Origin: JBFWWP01 sp050246115
GTDB taxonomy: Bacteria; Planctomycetota; UBA8108; UBA1146; JAJFFE01
DNA length: 64,000 bases
Direction: 5' to 3'
Assembly: GCA_050246115.1 (NCBI GenBank)
Contig: JBFWWP010000013.1
Location: 1-64,000, forward strand
A model generated the notes under the pieces. It was given only the letters and a program-made list of their open reading frames with translations. It did no database searches and was not told the DNA's origin. Positions 49,628-58,989 of this stretch are shown piece by piece (position 1 is the stretch's first letter; every line of letters starts with the position of its first letter). Made by a program: the position numbers and the translations under genes.

Positions 49628-50143
49628 CTAGGTCGACGCGGCGACCGCGGCCCAAACGCCGGCGGCGTAGAGGCCGGCGAGGATGTCGTCCATGAGAATC
49701 CCCCACCCGCGCGGGAGCGACTCCAAGCGCTTGACCCCGAGCGGCTTGGTGATGTCGAAAACGCGAAACAGGGCGAACGCTCCGAGGTAGTTGATCCAAA
49801 CAGGGAACGCGGCCACGGTCACCGACAGCGCGACGGATTGCCCCGCCACTTCGTCCAGCACGACCGCACCCGGGTCATGGTCCCGGAAGTGCCGCTCGAT
49901 CCAGGATCCGAGGCTCACGTTCGCGACGGCGGCCAGCGCCGCGAGCCCGCCCGAGATCCACCAGCCGGGAACGGCCGGCCCAGCGAGTTCCCGTGCGGCC
50001 CAGACGACAGCGACGGTGGCCAACGACCCCACCGTGCCTGGGGCCCTGGGGGAAAGCCCGGCGCCACCGAACGTGACCACCCACCGACGCCAGCGATCAC
50101 CGGACGGCCAGCGCGGAGACTGAGGCGTTGGGCGGTCGGTCAC
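49628..50143 (-). CDS. pgpA: phosphatidylglycerophosphatase A
   Basis: It encodes 171 residues from GTG 50143, overlapping the pgsA stop (GTGA). Membrane segments and motifs fit PgpA: FGGAGLSPRAPGTVGSLATV, DPGAVVLDEVAGQSVAL, FALFRVFDITKPLGVKRLE, GWGILMDDILAGLYAA. It removes phosphate from phosphatidylglycerol phosphate, the last step of phosphatidylglycerol synthesis. The preceding gene, PgsA, makes that substrate, so the two form a pathway pair. Confidence 0.93.
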   Translation of the reverse strand: MTDRPTPQSPRWPSGDRWRRWVVTFGGAGLSPRAPGTVGSLATVAVVWAARELAGPAVPGWWISGGLAALAAVANVSLGSWIERHFRDHDPGAVVLDEVAGQSVALSVTVAAFPVWINYLGAFALFRVFDITKPLGVKRLESLPRGWGILMDDILAGLYAAGVWAAVAAST

Positions 50144-50805
50144 TTGGTCTCGGACGGACGGGCGGCGGGTGACGCGGGGGGGGCAACGGCCGATCGGTTG
50201 TCCCGGAGCGCACGCAGGGCCACGGCGATGTAGTCCCAGGCCGAAAGGACGGTCGCGGCGATGGTGAGAACCACGAGGATCACGGTGAAACGTTCGAAGG
50301 AGAGCACCCAACCGGGGTAACCCGCTAGCGCGTCCTTGTTGGCCTCGAACAGCAAGATCGCCGGGATGGTCACCGACTGAAGGACCATCTTCGCCTTGCC
50401 GCCCCACCGGGCGCCGAACGGTAGCCCTCGGCTCTCAATGAACCCGCGCAGGCCGGTGACGAGGAACTCGCGGCCGACGAGTACGACAACATAGCCTGGT
50501 TTCATGAGTTGCGGGGTGAGCGTAACGAGATAGATGCAGGTACCGCAGACCACGATCTTGTCCACGAAAGGATCGGCGATCCTGCCGAAGTCGGTGACGG
50601 AACCCGTTCGACGCGCGATCCACCCATCCACCCAGTCGGTCGCGACGCAAATCACGAACACGGCGGCGGCGATGTTGAGGGCGAGGTGCCGGCTCCCCAC
50701 TCCCCAGCCTTGGATCTCCAAGGAGAGGAAAACAAACAACAGGGCGCCCACGACCAAGCGCGACAGCGTGATGCGATTGGGGAGGTTCAACCACTCCTTG
50801 TTCAT
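50140..50805 (-). CDS. pgsA: CDP-diacylglycerol--glycerol-3-phosphate 3-phosphatidyltransferase
   Basis: It encodes 221 residues from ATG 50805 (MNKEWLNLPNRITLSRLVVG). The CDP-alcohol phosphotransferase signature D-G-x2-A-R-x8-G-x3-D-x3-D is seen as DWVDGWIARRTGSVTDFGRIADPFVDK. Several transmembrane helices follow (FVICVATDW, LVLVGREFLVTGL, ILVVLTIAATVLSAW). It makes phosphatidylglycerol phosphate from CDP-diacylglycerol and glycerol-3-phosphate. The next gene is the matching phosphatase. Confidence 0.94.
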   Translation of the reverse strand: MNKEWLNLPNRITLSRLVVGALLFVFLSLEIQGWGVGSRHLALNIAAAVFVICVATDWVDGWIARRTGSVTDFGRIADPFVDKIVVCGTCIYLVTLTPQLMKPGYVVVLVGREFLVTGLRGFIESRGLPFGARWGGKAKMVLQSVTIPAILLFEANKDALAGYPGWVLSFERFTVILVVLTIAATVLSAWDYIAVALRALRDNRSAVAPPASPAARPSETK

Positions 50806-50958
50806 GGCGCAGAGAATAAGCAATAGGCACCAAAGAACAAGACGGGCCGGCGCCCGGCGCAGGAGGAGGGCCGGCGCGAGAACGGGCGCCCGTCCTCGAA
50901 CTCGAGCGCCTTGCCGCCGGCTCCACGAAGAGAGAAGCCGGGAAGTCGCACGAACGCC

Positions 50959-52332
50959 CTACCGACGAGCTGCGTGCGCGGCTGCCACCGGGATCGCCAC
51001 GAGGTCGTAGTCCGAGGCCTTGGTGATCCGCACGGTGAGGTAGTCCCCCGGTTTGGCCGCGCCGCCGGGAAGGTAGATCCGGCTATCGATCTCTGGCGCT
51101 TCCGCGAAGCTCCGCGCGTAGAGTCGCGTGTGCCCGCGGTCGTCGTCCTCGTATCCGTCTGCGAGGACCTCGAGTTCCGTGCCCACGCGTCGCTCGTTCC
51201 AGGAAAAGGCAACGGCCTGCTGCGCGAGCATCAAGGCTTCGCGCCGCGCCGCGGCGACCGCCGCTGGCACCTTCTCGGCCTTCTTCATGCGCGCGGCCGG
51301 CGTACCGTCCTCGTCCGAATAGGTGAACACGCCGACGCGCTCGATCGCGAACTCCTCGACGAAGTCGACGAGTTCTTGGAAGTCCTGGTCCGTTTCTCCC
51401 GGGAACCCCACGATGAAAGTCGTGCGAAGCACGAGCCCAGGAATACGCTCCCGCATCCGGGAGAACAGCCCGACGGTCCCGTCCTTGCCCATACGCCGCC
51501 CCATGCGGCGCAGCATGCGATCGCTGATGTGCTGCACCGGCATGTCCACATAGTTCACGACGCGGTCGAGATCACGCACTGCATCGATCATGTCGTTGGT
51601 GAATCGATACGGATACGCGTAGAGCAGCCGGATCCAGCGAACTCCTGGCAGGCCATTGAGCTGTTCGAGCAGACTCGTGAGACGGTAGTCGTTGTAGAGA
51701 TCGACCCCGTACGAGGTGAGGTCCTGGGAGATCAAGTTCAACTCGGTGGCGCCCGAATCGATCAACTCGCGCGCCTCATCGAGGAGTTGCTCGATCGGTT
51801 TGGACCGAAAACGACCGCGGAACGACGGGATCGAGCAGAAGGTGCACGGGTTGTCGCAACCCTCCGAAGTTCGCAGATAGGTCGTGTGGGTCGGAGTCAG
51901 GCGCAACCGTGAGCCCTCGGAGTAGGCGGGGTGATTCGGCGCGCTCACCTCGACGCGGGCGGGCCGTGCTTCGCCGACTAGCTCGGTCAAGATCTGGGAC
52001 ATGCGCCCGTACTCTGCGAGTCCGATGATGGCATCGATCTCCGGGATCTCCTTCATGAGTTCGCCGGGATAGCGCTGCCCGAGGCAGCCGACGACGACGA
52101 CTCGCTTGGCGGGGTCCTCCTCCTTGTGGGCACACATCTCGAGGATCGACTGAATCGACTCCTCCTTGGCGGCGTCAATGAAGCCGCACGTGTTCACCAT
52201 CAGAACATCGGCGTCTTCCGCTTCTGCAGTGATTTGGAAGCCGTCCTGGCAGATTCGCCCCAGGAAAACTTCCGAGTCGACCAGGTTCTTGGGGCAGCCG
52301 AGGCTGACGAGGTGTACGCGAATCGCTGTCAT
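50959..52332 (-). CDS. rimO: ribosomal protein S12 methylthiotransferase RimO
   Basis: It encodes 457 residues from ATG 52332 (MTAIRVHLVSLGCPKNLVDSE). UPF0004 cysteines are in VSLGCPKNLVDSE, VNTCGFIDAAKEE and VGCLGQRY. The radical-SAM triad is GCDNPCTFCSIPSFRGRFRS. A TRAM domain ends the chain. The ACPKN-type N-terminus and length fit RimO rather than MiaB. RimO adds a methylthio group to Asp88 of ribosomal protein S12. It is the first gene of a short minus-strand group leading to pgsA, with a 153-bp gap between. Confidence 0.95.
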   Translation of the reverse strand: MTAIRVHLVSLGCPKNLVDSEVFLGRICQDGFQITAEAEDADVLMVNTCGFIDAAKEESIQSILEMCAHKEEDPAKRVVVVGCLGQRYPGELMKEIPEIDAIIGLAEYGRMSQILTELVGEARPARVEVSAPNHPAYSEGSRLRLTPTHTTYLRTSEGCDNPCTFCSIPSFRGRFRSKPIEQLLDEARELIDSGATELNLISQDLTSYGVDLYNDYRLTSLLEQLNGLPGVRWIRLLYAYPYRFTNDMIDAVRDLDRVVNYVDMPVQHISDRMLRRMGRRMGKDGTVGLFSRMRERIPGLVLRTTFIVGFPGETDQDFQELVDFVEEFAIERVGVFTYSDEDGTPAARMKKAEKVPAAVAAARREALMLAQQAVAFSWNERRVGTELEVLADGYEDDDRGHTRLYARSFAEAPEIDSRIYLPGGAAKPGDYLTVRITKASDYDLVAIPVAAAHAARR

Positions 52333-52583
52333 CGATGGCCGACCATCTGCTCGAGGGATCTCCGGGACGAGGAACACGGGTCTGGAAGATATCACCCCTA
52401 TGGGCGCCTGCACAAGGAACGCATGCGGGTTCCGGGAGGGCGCCGGGTAGGCGGCTCCGGTGCGGAAGGCGGTCGCACACCCGCGAGGCTCCGTCCACGC
52501 AGCGGGAGGGGGTTGATTCCCGGGCCGCTTTCCGGTGAAACGTCGACCACTCGAGCACGAAGGCCACCGGAAGGAGCCAAGCC

Positions 52584-53783
52584 ATGGGCTATCTCAAGGG
52601 AAACGCGGTCATTGGGCAGTCCGGCGGTCCGACCGCGGTGATCAACCAGTCGCTCGTCGGCTGCCTCGACGGCCTACGCGGAGTCAGTCAGGTACCCAAG
52701 ATCCTCGGCGCGCGGCACGCAGTGCGGGGGATCATCCAAGACGACTTCATCGACTTGACCTCACGCCCTCGGGACTTCCTGGAGCGCCTCGCGTTGACGC
52801 CGGCCGCCGCCCTGGGATCGAGTCGCGACAAACCCGACGCGGCCTACTGCCAGAAGATCTTCGCCGCGCTCGAGCGTCATGACGTTCGCTACTTCTTCTA
52901 CATCGGGGGCAACGACAGCTCCGATACGTGTCGAATCGTCTCCGAAGTCGCGCAGTCCAAGGGCTATGACCTACGCGCGTTCCACGTCCCGAAGACCATC
53001 GACAACGACTTGGTACTCAACGACCACACCCCAGGTTTCGGTTCGGCCGCGCGCTTCGTGGCGTGCGCATTCATGGGCGACAACCTCGACAACAAGGCAC
53101 TGCCGGGCATCAAGATCAACGTGGTGATGGGACGCCACGCCGGATTCCTGACCGCCGCGAGCTACCTCGCGCGCCAGCGGCCGGGTGACGGGCCTCACCT
53201 CATCTACGTCCCCGAAGCTGCCTTCGACGCCACTCGCTTCATCAGCGACGTCGAACGCACCTACCAGGAGCACGGTCGCTGCCTCATCGCGGTGTCCGAG
53301 GGGATCCACGACGCCGCAGGAACCCCGATCGCAACCCAGTTGGCACAACAGGTCGAACGGGACGCACACGGCAACGTGCAACTGAGCGGAACCGGAGCCT
53401 TGGGAGACTTCCTCGTCCGGCACGTCAAGGAACAACTCGAGCCACGGCTGGGCAAGCTGCGGGTTCGCGCGGACACATTCGGCTACGTCCAGCGCTGCTT
53501 CGCTGGCTGCGTGAGCCCGGTCGACCAACAGGAAGCGCGCGAAGCCGGCCGCGTCGCCGCGCAGCTGGCCGTCCAAGGAGCCGAGTCCGGGAGCATCACG
53601 ATCCGACGCACCTCCAACCAACCCTATGCGGTCAGCTACGAACGCGTCGCGCTCGCCGACGTAGCGGCCAAGACCCGCACCCTCCCCCGCGAGTACATCG
53701 TGAACGGCTCCGACATCGCACCGTCCTTCCGCGACTACATCCTCCCACTCGTTGGCGAGCTGCCTACCATTGAGCAGTTCTGA
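52584..53783 (+). CDS. pfp: 6-phosphofructokinase, pyrophosphate-dependent type
   Basis: It encodes 399 residues; AAGGAG precedes ATG 52584. Phosphofructokinase motifs are IGQSGGPTAVINQSLVG, FYIGGNDSSDTCR, VPKTIDNDL, GFGSAARF and VVMGRHAGFL. The Asp in GGNDSSDT and the Lys in PKTIDND replace Gly residues that ATP-dependent enzymes use to bind ATP. Such changes indicate pyrophosphate as the phosphate donor. The reaction is reversible, so it can serve glycolysis or gluconeogenesis. It is a monocistronic gene. Confidence 0.9.
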   Translation: MGYLKGNAVIGQSGGPTAVINQSLVGCLDGLRGVSQVPKILGARHAVRGIIQDDFIDLTSRPRDFLERLALTPAAALGSSRDKPDAAYCQKIFAALERHDVRYFFYIGGNDSSDTCRIVSEVAQSKGYDLRAFHVPKTIDNDLVLNDHTPGFGSAARFVACAFMGDNLDNKALPGIKINVVMGRHAGFLTAASYLARQRPGDGPHLIYVPEAAFDATRFISDVERTYQEHGRCLIAVSEGIHDAAGTPIATQLAQQVERDAHGNVQLSGTGALGDFLVRHVKEQLEPRLGKLRVRADTFGYVQRCFAGCVSPVDQQEAREAGRVAAQLAVQGAESGSITIRRTSNQPYAVSYERVALADVAAKTRTLPREYIVNGSDIAPSFRDYILPLVGELPTIEQF

Positions 53784-54125
53784 TCATTCGCCAACCATGA
53801 AGGTGACTGCACGCTTTCCCCAGTACTAGACCCAAACCAAGCGCGTGCACGAACCCAGCCAACGAGCGCGTTGCGTTACGAGCCGAAGGTGAGCGTGTGC
53901 CGGGTGACCGGGATGCGGCTCTGCTGCGCCACGGTGGTGGTCGGCGTGGGGCCCGGGTGAAACGCGGAGGTCCCGTGGCGCGAGGCTCTACGCATATCAG
54001 GAGCCCAGGGCCCATCGGCCGCTCCGGCGCTCAAGGGAGCGCCGGGAGTGCGGAACGGCGTGGGATCGTGCGTATGCGTCGCGTTGGTGCGGTGGGCGCG
54101 GGGGCCGATCGCGGTCCCGACAAAC
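53784..54125. other. 342-bp convergent intergenic region
   Basis: It lies between pfp (+) and slyX (-). It carries copy 3 of the dispersed repeat (53839-53895). No gene is supported. Confidence 0.5.
53839..53895 (+). repeat. dispersed short repeat, copy 3
   Basis: GAGCGCGTTGCGTTACGAGC then CGAAGGTGAGCG, with an upstream extension (AAGCGC..GCACGAAC) that matches copy 1 at 1005-1067. Confidence 0.6.
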
Positions 54126-54317
54126 TCAGTCACTGTCACGGTTGGGGAGGGTGGATAGGCGGGCGGTGAGTTTGGCGACAGTACGGGTGAGTTCCTGCAA
54201 CGACGAAGTGAGTTCGTGGATGACCTCGTCGAGTTGCTCGAGGTGGCGCTCCATGTAGGTGATCTTCGCTTCGAGGTGAGGGATCCGGTCGTCGCCCTGT
54301 CGGTTCGAGCCGCTCAA
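54126..54317 (-). CDS. slyX: SlyX-family protein
   Basis: It encodes 63 residues from TTG 54317, which overlaps the ftsK stop (TTGA) and has GGGAAG upstream; GTG 54335, inside ftsK, is an alternative. The chain is one short coiled coil (RIPHLEAKITYMERHLEQLD, VIHELTSSLQELTRTVAKL), as in SlyX. The molecular role of SlyX is unclear. It is the last gene of the ftsK transcript. Confidence 0.75.
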   Translation of the reverse strand: MSGSNRQGDDRIPHLEAKITYMERHLEQLDEVIHELTSSLQELTRTVAKLTARLSTLPNRDSD

Positions 54318-57010
54318 TTGCGCTGTGCTTCCCACTCGTCGAGGGTCATCACCACTTCACGCGCCTTGGAGCCCTTGTAGGACCCGACGATGCCTTGCTC
54401 GGCCATGAGGTCCATCAGTCGCGAGGCACGGGTGTAGCCGATTCCCAACCGCCGTTGGAGGAGTGACGCCGAGCCGCGCTGCGTCTCCAAGATCACGCGC
54501 ACGGCTTGATCGAACAGGTCGTCGCTCACCGAGTCGCCCGCGTCGGGAATCAAGGGTCCGCCGCCGTCGAGGTAGCCCTGGATCTCCTGACTGAACTGGG
54601 GCGCCGCCTCCTTCTTGAGGAAGCGTACGACCTTCCGGATGTCCTTGTCCGAGATGAAGGTGCTCTGGGCCCGGTTGAGGTTGGAGGCCCCAGGCGCGAG
54701 GAACAGCATGTCTCCTTGACCGAGCAGACGCTCGGCCCCAGTGCCATCCATGATCGTGCGAGCGTCCACTCGACTCGCGACCCGGAACGAGATCCGGCAC
54801 GGTAGGTTCGACTTGATCAAGCCGGTGATGACATCTACCGATGGGCGCTGTGTCGCCAGAATCACGTGAATGCCCACCGCGCGCGACTTCTGGCACAGAC
54901 GAATGATCGACGACTCGATATCCTTCGCGTTCGTCATCATCAAGTCCGCGAGTTCATCGATGATGATCACGATGAACGGCAATCGATCCGGCGACTTCTC
55001 GGCCTCTTCGTGACCTACCTTGGCCGCAAGCCGGTCGTAGCGAACTTGACGCTCCAACACGTTGTAATCATCGATGTGCCGGACCTCCGCCTTGGACATC
55101 AGGTCGTAGCGCTGATCCATCTTGCGCACCAGCCACTCGAGTGCCGCCGGTGCCTTCTTCATGTCGGTGATGACGGGAGTCAGCAGGTGCGGAATGTCTT
55201 CGAAGGAAGACAGCTCCACCATCTTCGGGTCGACCAGGATCAGCTTCAGGTCGTCGGGGGTTCGCGTCATCAAGAACGACGCAATGATGCTGTTGATGCA
55301 CACCGACTTACCCGAGCCGGTCGAGCCGGCGATCAAGAGGTGCGGCATCCGCGCCAGGTCCTCGATGATCGGCTCCCCGGCTGCGTCTTTCCCGAGCAGA
55401 ATCGGAATCCGTAGCTCGCTCTCGCGGTACTGACGTGACTGGAGGAGATCCTTGAGGTTGACGACCTCGCGGGTCCGATTCGGTACTTCGATACCGACTG
55501 CGGACTTGCCGGGGATCGGCGCGACCACTCGGATGCTGCGCGCAGAGAGCGCCATGGCGAGGTCATCGGCCAGACTCACGATCTTGTGGACCTTGATTCC
55601 CGGTCCCAGCGTGATCTCGTACTGGGTAATGACCGGGCCCCTTTGGATGTGGCCAACGCGCGCCTCGATCTTGAACGAGGCCAGCGTCTGCTCGATCTTC
55701 TCGGCGACCTGCTCGAGTTCCTCGCGACTCTCTTGATGCGACACCACCGGCGGATCGCTCAACAGGGACAGGCTCGGCAGGCTATAGCAGCCCTGCAAGG
55801 TGAGCTGAGTCTCGTCGACCTCGAACGCCGGCGGCGACGGCTCGAGTCCCACGATCTTGATCTTGCGCTCCGGCTTGACGACTTCCGGCTCGGGAAGCTC
55901 GTGCTCCTCGAACTCTGGCTCGCCGAACGCGTCCAAGTCGTCTGCCGCATCGGTGGCGTCGAGTTCCGTGTCCTCGGGGTCTTCGTCCCCCGAAACCCAG
56001 GGGTCGCTCCCGTGCGCGTCGCCGTCGACGACGCCACCGTCGCTCCCGTCCGGGGCCGGTAGCGGCTGCTCCCCGACGCCCCCACCCTTGCGCTTCGACT
56101 TGCCGCGTTTCCCGCTCTCCGCTGCCGGGAACGCTTCGCCAATCGTCGCCTCGGGGGGCTCCTTCGGACTTCCATACGGAACTCGCTCGACCTTCGGTTC
56201 AACCGCGACCGGCCCTAGCTTCGTTCCCTCTCGAGGCACGAGCCGAATGCTCTCTTCGTCGTCATCGACATCGTCCTCGTCGTCGCCGTCGGGAAGCTTC
56301 GCCGACCCGGCCTTGGTCGCGGCCGCCGCAGCGGCCTTCGCCTTGCGCGCCTCGTCCCGCTTGCGCCAACCGCGCTCCTGGCGCCGCGATCGAAGGTCTT
56401 CGATCAAACCGGGTACCCGACGCCCCGCCGCGACCGCAGCCGCGCTCCCATGGCCGAGCACGAAGGCAACGAAACGGGAGATCAACATGTCCGTGCAGAG
56501 CACCAAGCCCACCAAGCCGGCGAAGCCCGCCACGAGATAGGTGCCGAGACGGCTGAAGGCCTCCTGGAGCAACTGACCCATCTTGGTCCCAAAGACCCCG
56601 CCCGCCAACGGGAAGCGCTGCGCGACCGTGTCGTCGAGCAACCAATCGAGGATCGCGAGACTCAGACCGAGCAGAACTGCACCGATGACCTTCCAAGGCC
56701 AGCGTATGACTTCGATCCGAAAGAAGCTGGCGATCGCCCACACCGCACAGATGATCACGAGGAAGTACGAGGAGAGAGTCCCGATCGTCTCCAACGCGAA
56801 TCCCCCGACGAGCTGCCCGACGATTCCGCAGACATTCTCGCCAGACCCACGGTGCAGGATCAGACCTTGGCTGTAGATGCTGAGGAACAAGAGGGCCGTG
56901 ATCGCGACCAGGAACAGCGAGAACACCTCGCGGCCCAGCTCCCGCGCTCGGCCCGCCGGCTGCGCCGCCCCCCCTTGCTGACTGGCTCTCTTGCGCTTCG
57001 TAGCACTCAT
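54314..57010 (-). CDS. ftsK: DNA translocase FtsK/SpoIIIE
   Basis: It encodes 898 residues. Four or more transmembrane helices lie in the first 200 residues. An acidic/Pro-rich linker runs to about residue 400. The motor domain has PHLLIAGSTGSGKSVCINS (Walker A), LKLILVDPKMVELSSFEDIPHL, and IVIIIDELADLM (Walker B), with ATQRPSVDVITGLIKSNLPC. The C-terminal winged-helix gamma domain (ASLLQRRLGIGYTRASRLMDLM) reads KOPS sites. FtsK moves DNA at the septum and activates XerCD for dimer resolution. It is followed by slyX on the same strand. Confidence 0.97.
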   Translation of the reverse strand: MSATKRKRASQQGGAAQPAGRARELGREVFSLFLVAITALLFLSIYSQGLILHRGSGENVCGIVGQLVGGFALETIGTLSSYFLVIICAVWAIASFFRIEVIRWPWKVIGAVLLGLSLAILDWLLDDTVAQRFPLAGGVFGTKMGQLLQEAFSRLGTYLVAGFAGLVGLVLCTDMLISRFVAFVLGHGSAAAVAAGRRVPGLIEDLRSRRQERGWRKRDEARKAKAAAAAATKAGSAKLPDGDDEDDVDDDEESIRLVPREGTKLGPVAVEPKVERVPYGSPKEPPEATIGEAFPAAESGKRGKSKRKGGGVGEQPLPAPDGSDGGVVDGDAHGSDPWVSGDEDPEDTELDATDAADDLDAFGEPEFEEHELPEPEVVKPERKIKIVGLEPSPPAFEVDETQLTLQGCYSLPSLSLLSDPPVVSHQESREELEQVAEKIEQTLASFKIEARVGHIQRGPVITQYEITLGPGIKVHKIVSLADDLAMALSARSIRVVAPIPGKSAVGIEVPNRTREVVNLKDLLQSRQYRESELRIPILLGKDAAGEPIIEDLARMPHLLIAGSTGSGKSVCINSIIASFLMTRTPDDLKLILVDPKMVELSSFEDIPHLLTPVITDMKKAPAALEWLVRKMDQRYDLMSKAEVRHIDDYNVLERQVRYDRLAAKVGHEEAEKSPDRLPFIVIIIDELADLMMTNAKDIESSIIRLCQKSRAVGIHVILATQRPSVDVITGLIKSNLPCRISFRVASRVDARTIMDGTGAERLLGQGDMLFLAPGASNLNRAQSTFISDKDIRKVVRFLKKEAAPQFSQEIQGYLDGGGPLIPDAGDSVSDDLFDQAVRVILETQRGSASLLQRRLGIGYTRASRLMDLMAEQGIVGSYKGSKAREVVMTLDEWEAQRN

Positions 57011-57201
57011 GACTTAGGCCCCGCGAAGTGAATGGTGGCTGACCCCAGGAGACGGGTGAACTCGAAGCAAAACAGTCAAAGCCCCCTGATACGAATCTAG
57101 GCCCGGATCAAACGCGGTAAGCGCTCGGGGGACGAGTGGTCCGTCGTAAGAGTTCGTCGAAGGGATTTCGGCCTGCTGGCAACCTCTCGGCGGCAGCTCG
57201 C

Positions 57202-57939
57202 TCAGGGCCGATCGTGGCCGCCGGCCTCCGGGGCGTCGGCCGATCCACCGCCCGTGGAGGCCTTGGCTCGGCCTCGCGTGACGTGGTCGGTCACGAAGGT
57301 CACGATGCGCTCGGCCAACGCGCGCTTGTCGATGGCGCCAAGCGGCTCCTGCGTCCCCGTTGCCTCGATCCAGTCGAAGTTCCCCTCCGTACTTCCCAGG
57401 TTCGCGGTCGAGTTCAAGAGTATCAGGTCGAGCCCCTTGTTCACCAGCTTCCTCATCGCCTCTTCCGGTCGCGGGTCACTCTCCAGCGCGAACCCCACGA
57501 GGCAACGGTGCCCTTTCTCCCGCGAACGCTCCCAGAGGATGTCGGGATTACGGACCATTTCGAGCTGCCAGGGACCATCACCCTTCTTGCGCTTGCCGAC
57601 GAATCGGGTCGACGGCCGATAGTCCCCGACGGCGGCCGTCGCGACGAAAGCATCGACCTCGGCCCACAACCGGCGCGCGACCTCGGCGAGTTCCTGTGCT
57701 GACGTGAACGGGTGCACGTGCACCCCCGCCGGGGGTTCGAGCGGGGTGGGTCCCAGGGCAAGGTGCACGTCCCATCCGCGACGCGCGGCGGCCTCGGCGA
57801 CCCAGATCCCCATGCGTCCCGAGGACGCATTGGTGATGTAACGGACATCGTCGAGGTACTCGCGAGTGGGGCCGGCGGATACGAGCATGCAACCCACGGA
57901 CAAAGGGTCACCTCCCTTCGCGCGGCGACGGTCAGTCAC
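57202..57939 (-). CDS. coaB: phosphopantothenate--cysteine ligase CoaB, stand-alone
   Basis: It encodes 245 residues from GTG 57939, overlapping coaC by eight bases. It is the ligase half of the usual Dfp/CoaBC protein: VSAGPTREYLDDVRYITNASSGRMG, TAAVGDYRP, GKRKKGDGPWQLEMVRNPDIL, VGFALESD and ILLNSTANLG. It joins cysteine to 4'-phosphopantothenate with nucleotide hydrolysis, in coenzyme A synthesis. In most bacteria it is fused to CoaC; here the two are separate genes in the reverse order of the fused domains being split, CoaC upstream. Confidence 0.92.
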   Translation of the reverse strand: MTDRRRAKGGDPLSVGCMLVSAGPTREYLDDVRYITNASSGRMGIWVAEAAARRGWDVHLALGPTPLEPPAGVHVHPFTSAQELAEVARRLWAEVDAFVATAAVGDYRPSTRFVGKRKKGDGPWQLEMVRNPDILWERSREKGHRCLVGFALESDPRPEEAMRKLVNKGLDLILLNSTANLGSTEGNFDWIEATGTQEPLGAIDKRALAERIVTFVTDHVTRGRAKASTGGGSADAPEAGGHDRP

Positions 57940-58558
57940 TCGCGGGCCGAGGCGGCGGTGCCTCTCCGAGCTGGAGACTCACCCGCCGGTCGATGTCGAC
58001 CTCCGGCGCTAGGCGCCCGGCGCCCACGGCCCCGCACGCAAGGTGTCCGTGCCCCGGGGGCACGATCTCTACCCCACGCCGAGCCAAGGTCTCTACGTTC
58101 TCCTGAACGGCCACGTTCGCCCACATGCGATCGTTCATCGCCGGCGCGATCACGACCGGTCCCACGAAAGCCAAGAGCGAGAGGCACACGATGTCGTTGG
58201 CAAAACCATGGGCCGCGCGCGCGAGGAAATCGGCAGTGGCCGGCGCAACGACGAACACCGCGGCCTCCTCCCCCTCGATGTGGTCCGGACGTTGATCACG
58301 GGTATCGATCGCGTGCCAGATATCGGTCAGCACGGGCTGGCGTGTGACGGACTGGAAGGTGAGAGGCGTGACGAAGCGGGTGGCGGCGGGCGTCATCAAC
58401 ACTCGCACGCGGGCTCCCCGCTGGGTCCACAGAGACGCGAGCCCAACGGTCTTGTAGGCCGCGACCCCGCCCGTCACACCGAGTGTGATCGTACGACCAG
58501 CGAACCCTCCACCCTGGGGAGGGTTCACAGCCGGAGAGGGTTGGGAGTCGCGACCCAC
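57932..58558 (-). CDS. coaC: phosphopantothenoylcysteine decarboxylase CoaC, stand-alone
   Basis: It encodes 208 residues from GTG 58558. It is an HFCD-family flavoprotein: ITLGVTGGVAAYKTVGL, VLMTPAATRFVTPLTF, VAPATADFLARAAHGFANDI, the PASANT-like loop and APAMNDRMW. A substrate-clamp Cys lies in ACGAVGAGRLA. It decarboxylates phosphopantothenoylcysteine using FMN. The downstream overlap with coaB keeps the two products in balance. Confidence 0.92.
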   Translation of the reverse strand: MGRDSQPSPAVNPPQGGGFAGRTITLGVTGGVAAYKTVGLASLWTQRGARVRVLMTPAATRFVTPLTFQSVTRQPVLTDIWHAIDTRDQRPDHIEGEEAAVFVVAPATADFLARAAHGFANDIVCLSLLAFVGPVVIAPAMNDRMWANVAVQENVETLARRGVEIVPPGHGHLACGAVGAGRLAPEVDIDRRVSLQLGEAPPPRPASD

Positions 58559-58567
58559 GCTGGGATC

Positions 58568-58927
58568 CTACTTCTTGGTCGGATTGAGCAGCGCTGACAG
58601 CTCCTTGATCCGCTGCTCTTTGATCTTCTTGATGTCCGAACCGTAGATCTCACGCTCGGCGTCGGTGCCAGCGGCCTCCTTGTCGGCCAGACGTGCACGC
58701 GCGACTTCGTCGAGAATGGTGGTGTCGCAGGTGTCGCGGTCCGCGAGTTCGATCTTCCCCTCCAAGATCTCCTGCACAATGATGCGCTGGTAGTCGCGAT
58801 CACGGCTCTCGACGAGCGGCCGCGCTCCCCGCTTGAGTTCCACCATGCGCTTCTGCATGAGGGACGTCAGGCGAATCTTCCCGCCAACCTTCTCGACCAA
58901 CCGGTCCTCGGTTTCGATGTCCAGCAT
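58568..58927 (-). CDS. rpoZ: RNA polymerase omega subunit
   Basis: It encodes 119 residues from ATG 58927, with a perfect AAGGAGGT. The family pattern is seen in IRLTSLMQKRMVELKRGARPLV and IIVQEILEGKIEL. A charged C-terminal tail is present. Omega helps assemble the beta-prime subunit and responds to ppGpp in some bacteria. The order gmk-rpoZ-coaC-coaB resembles the arrangement in many genomes. Confidence 0.93.
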   Translation of the reverse strand: MLDIETEDRLVEKVGGKIRLTSLMQKRMVELKRGARPLVESRDRDYQRIIVQEILEGKIELADRDTCDTTILDEVARARLADKEAAGTDAEREIYGSDIKKIKEQRIKELSALLNPTKK

Positions 58928-58989
58928 TCAGCCGACCTCCTTCACAGGGTACGCGCGCTCACTGGCTCGTGAGGCGGCGCCCAAATCCC

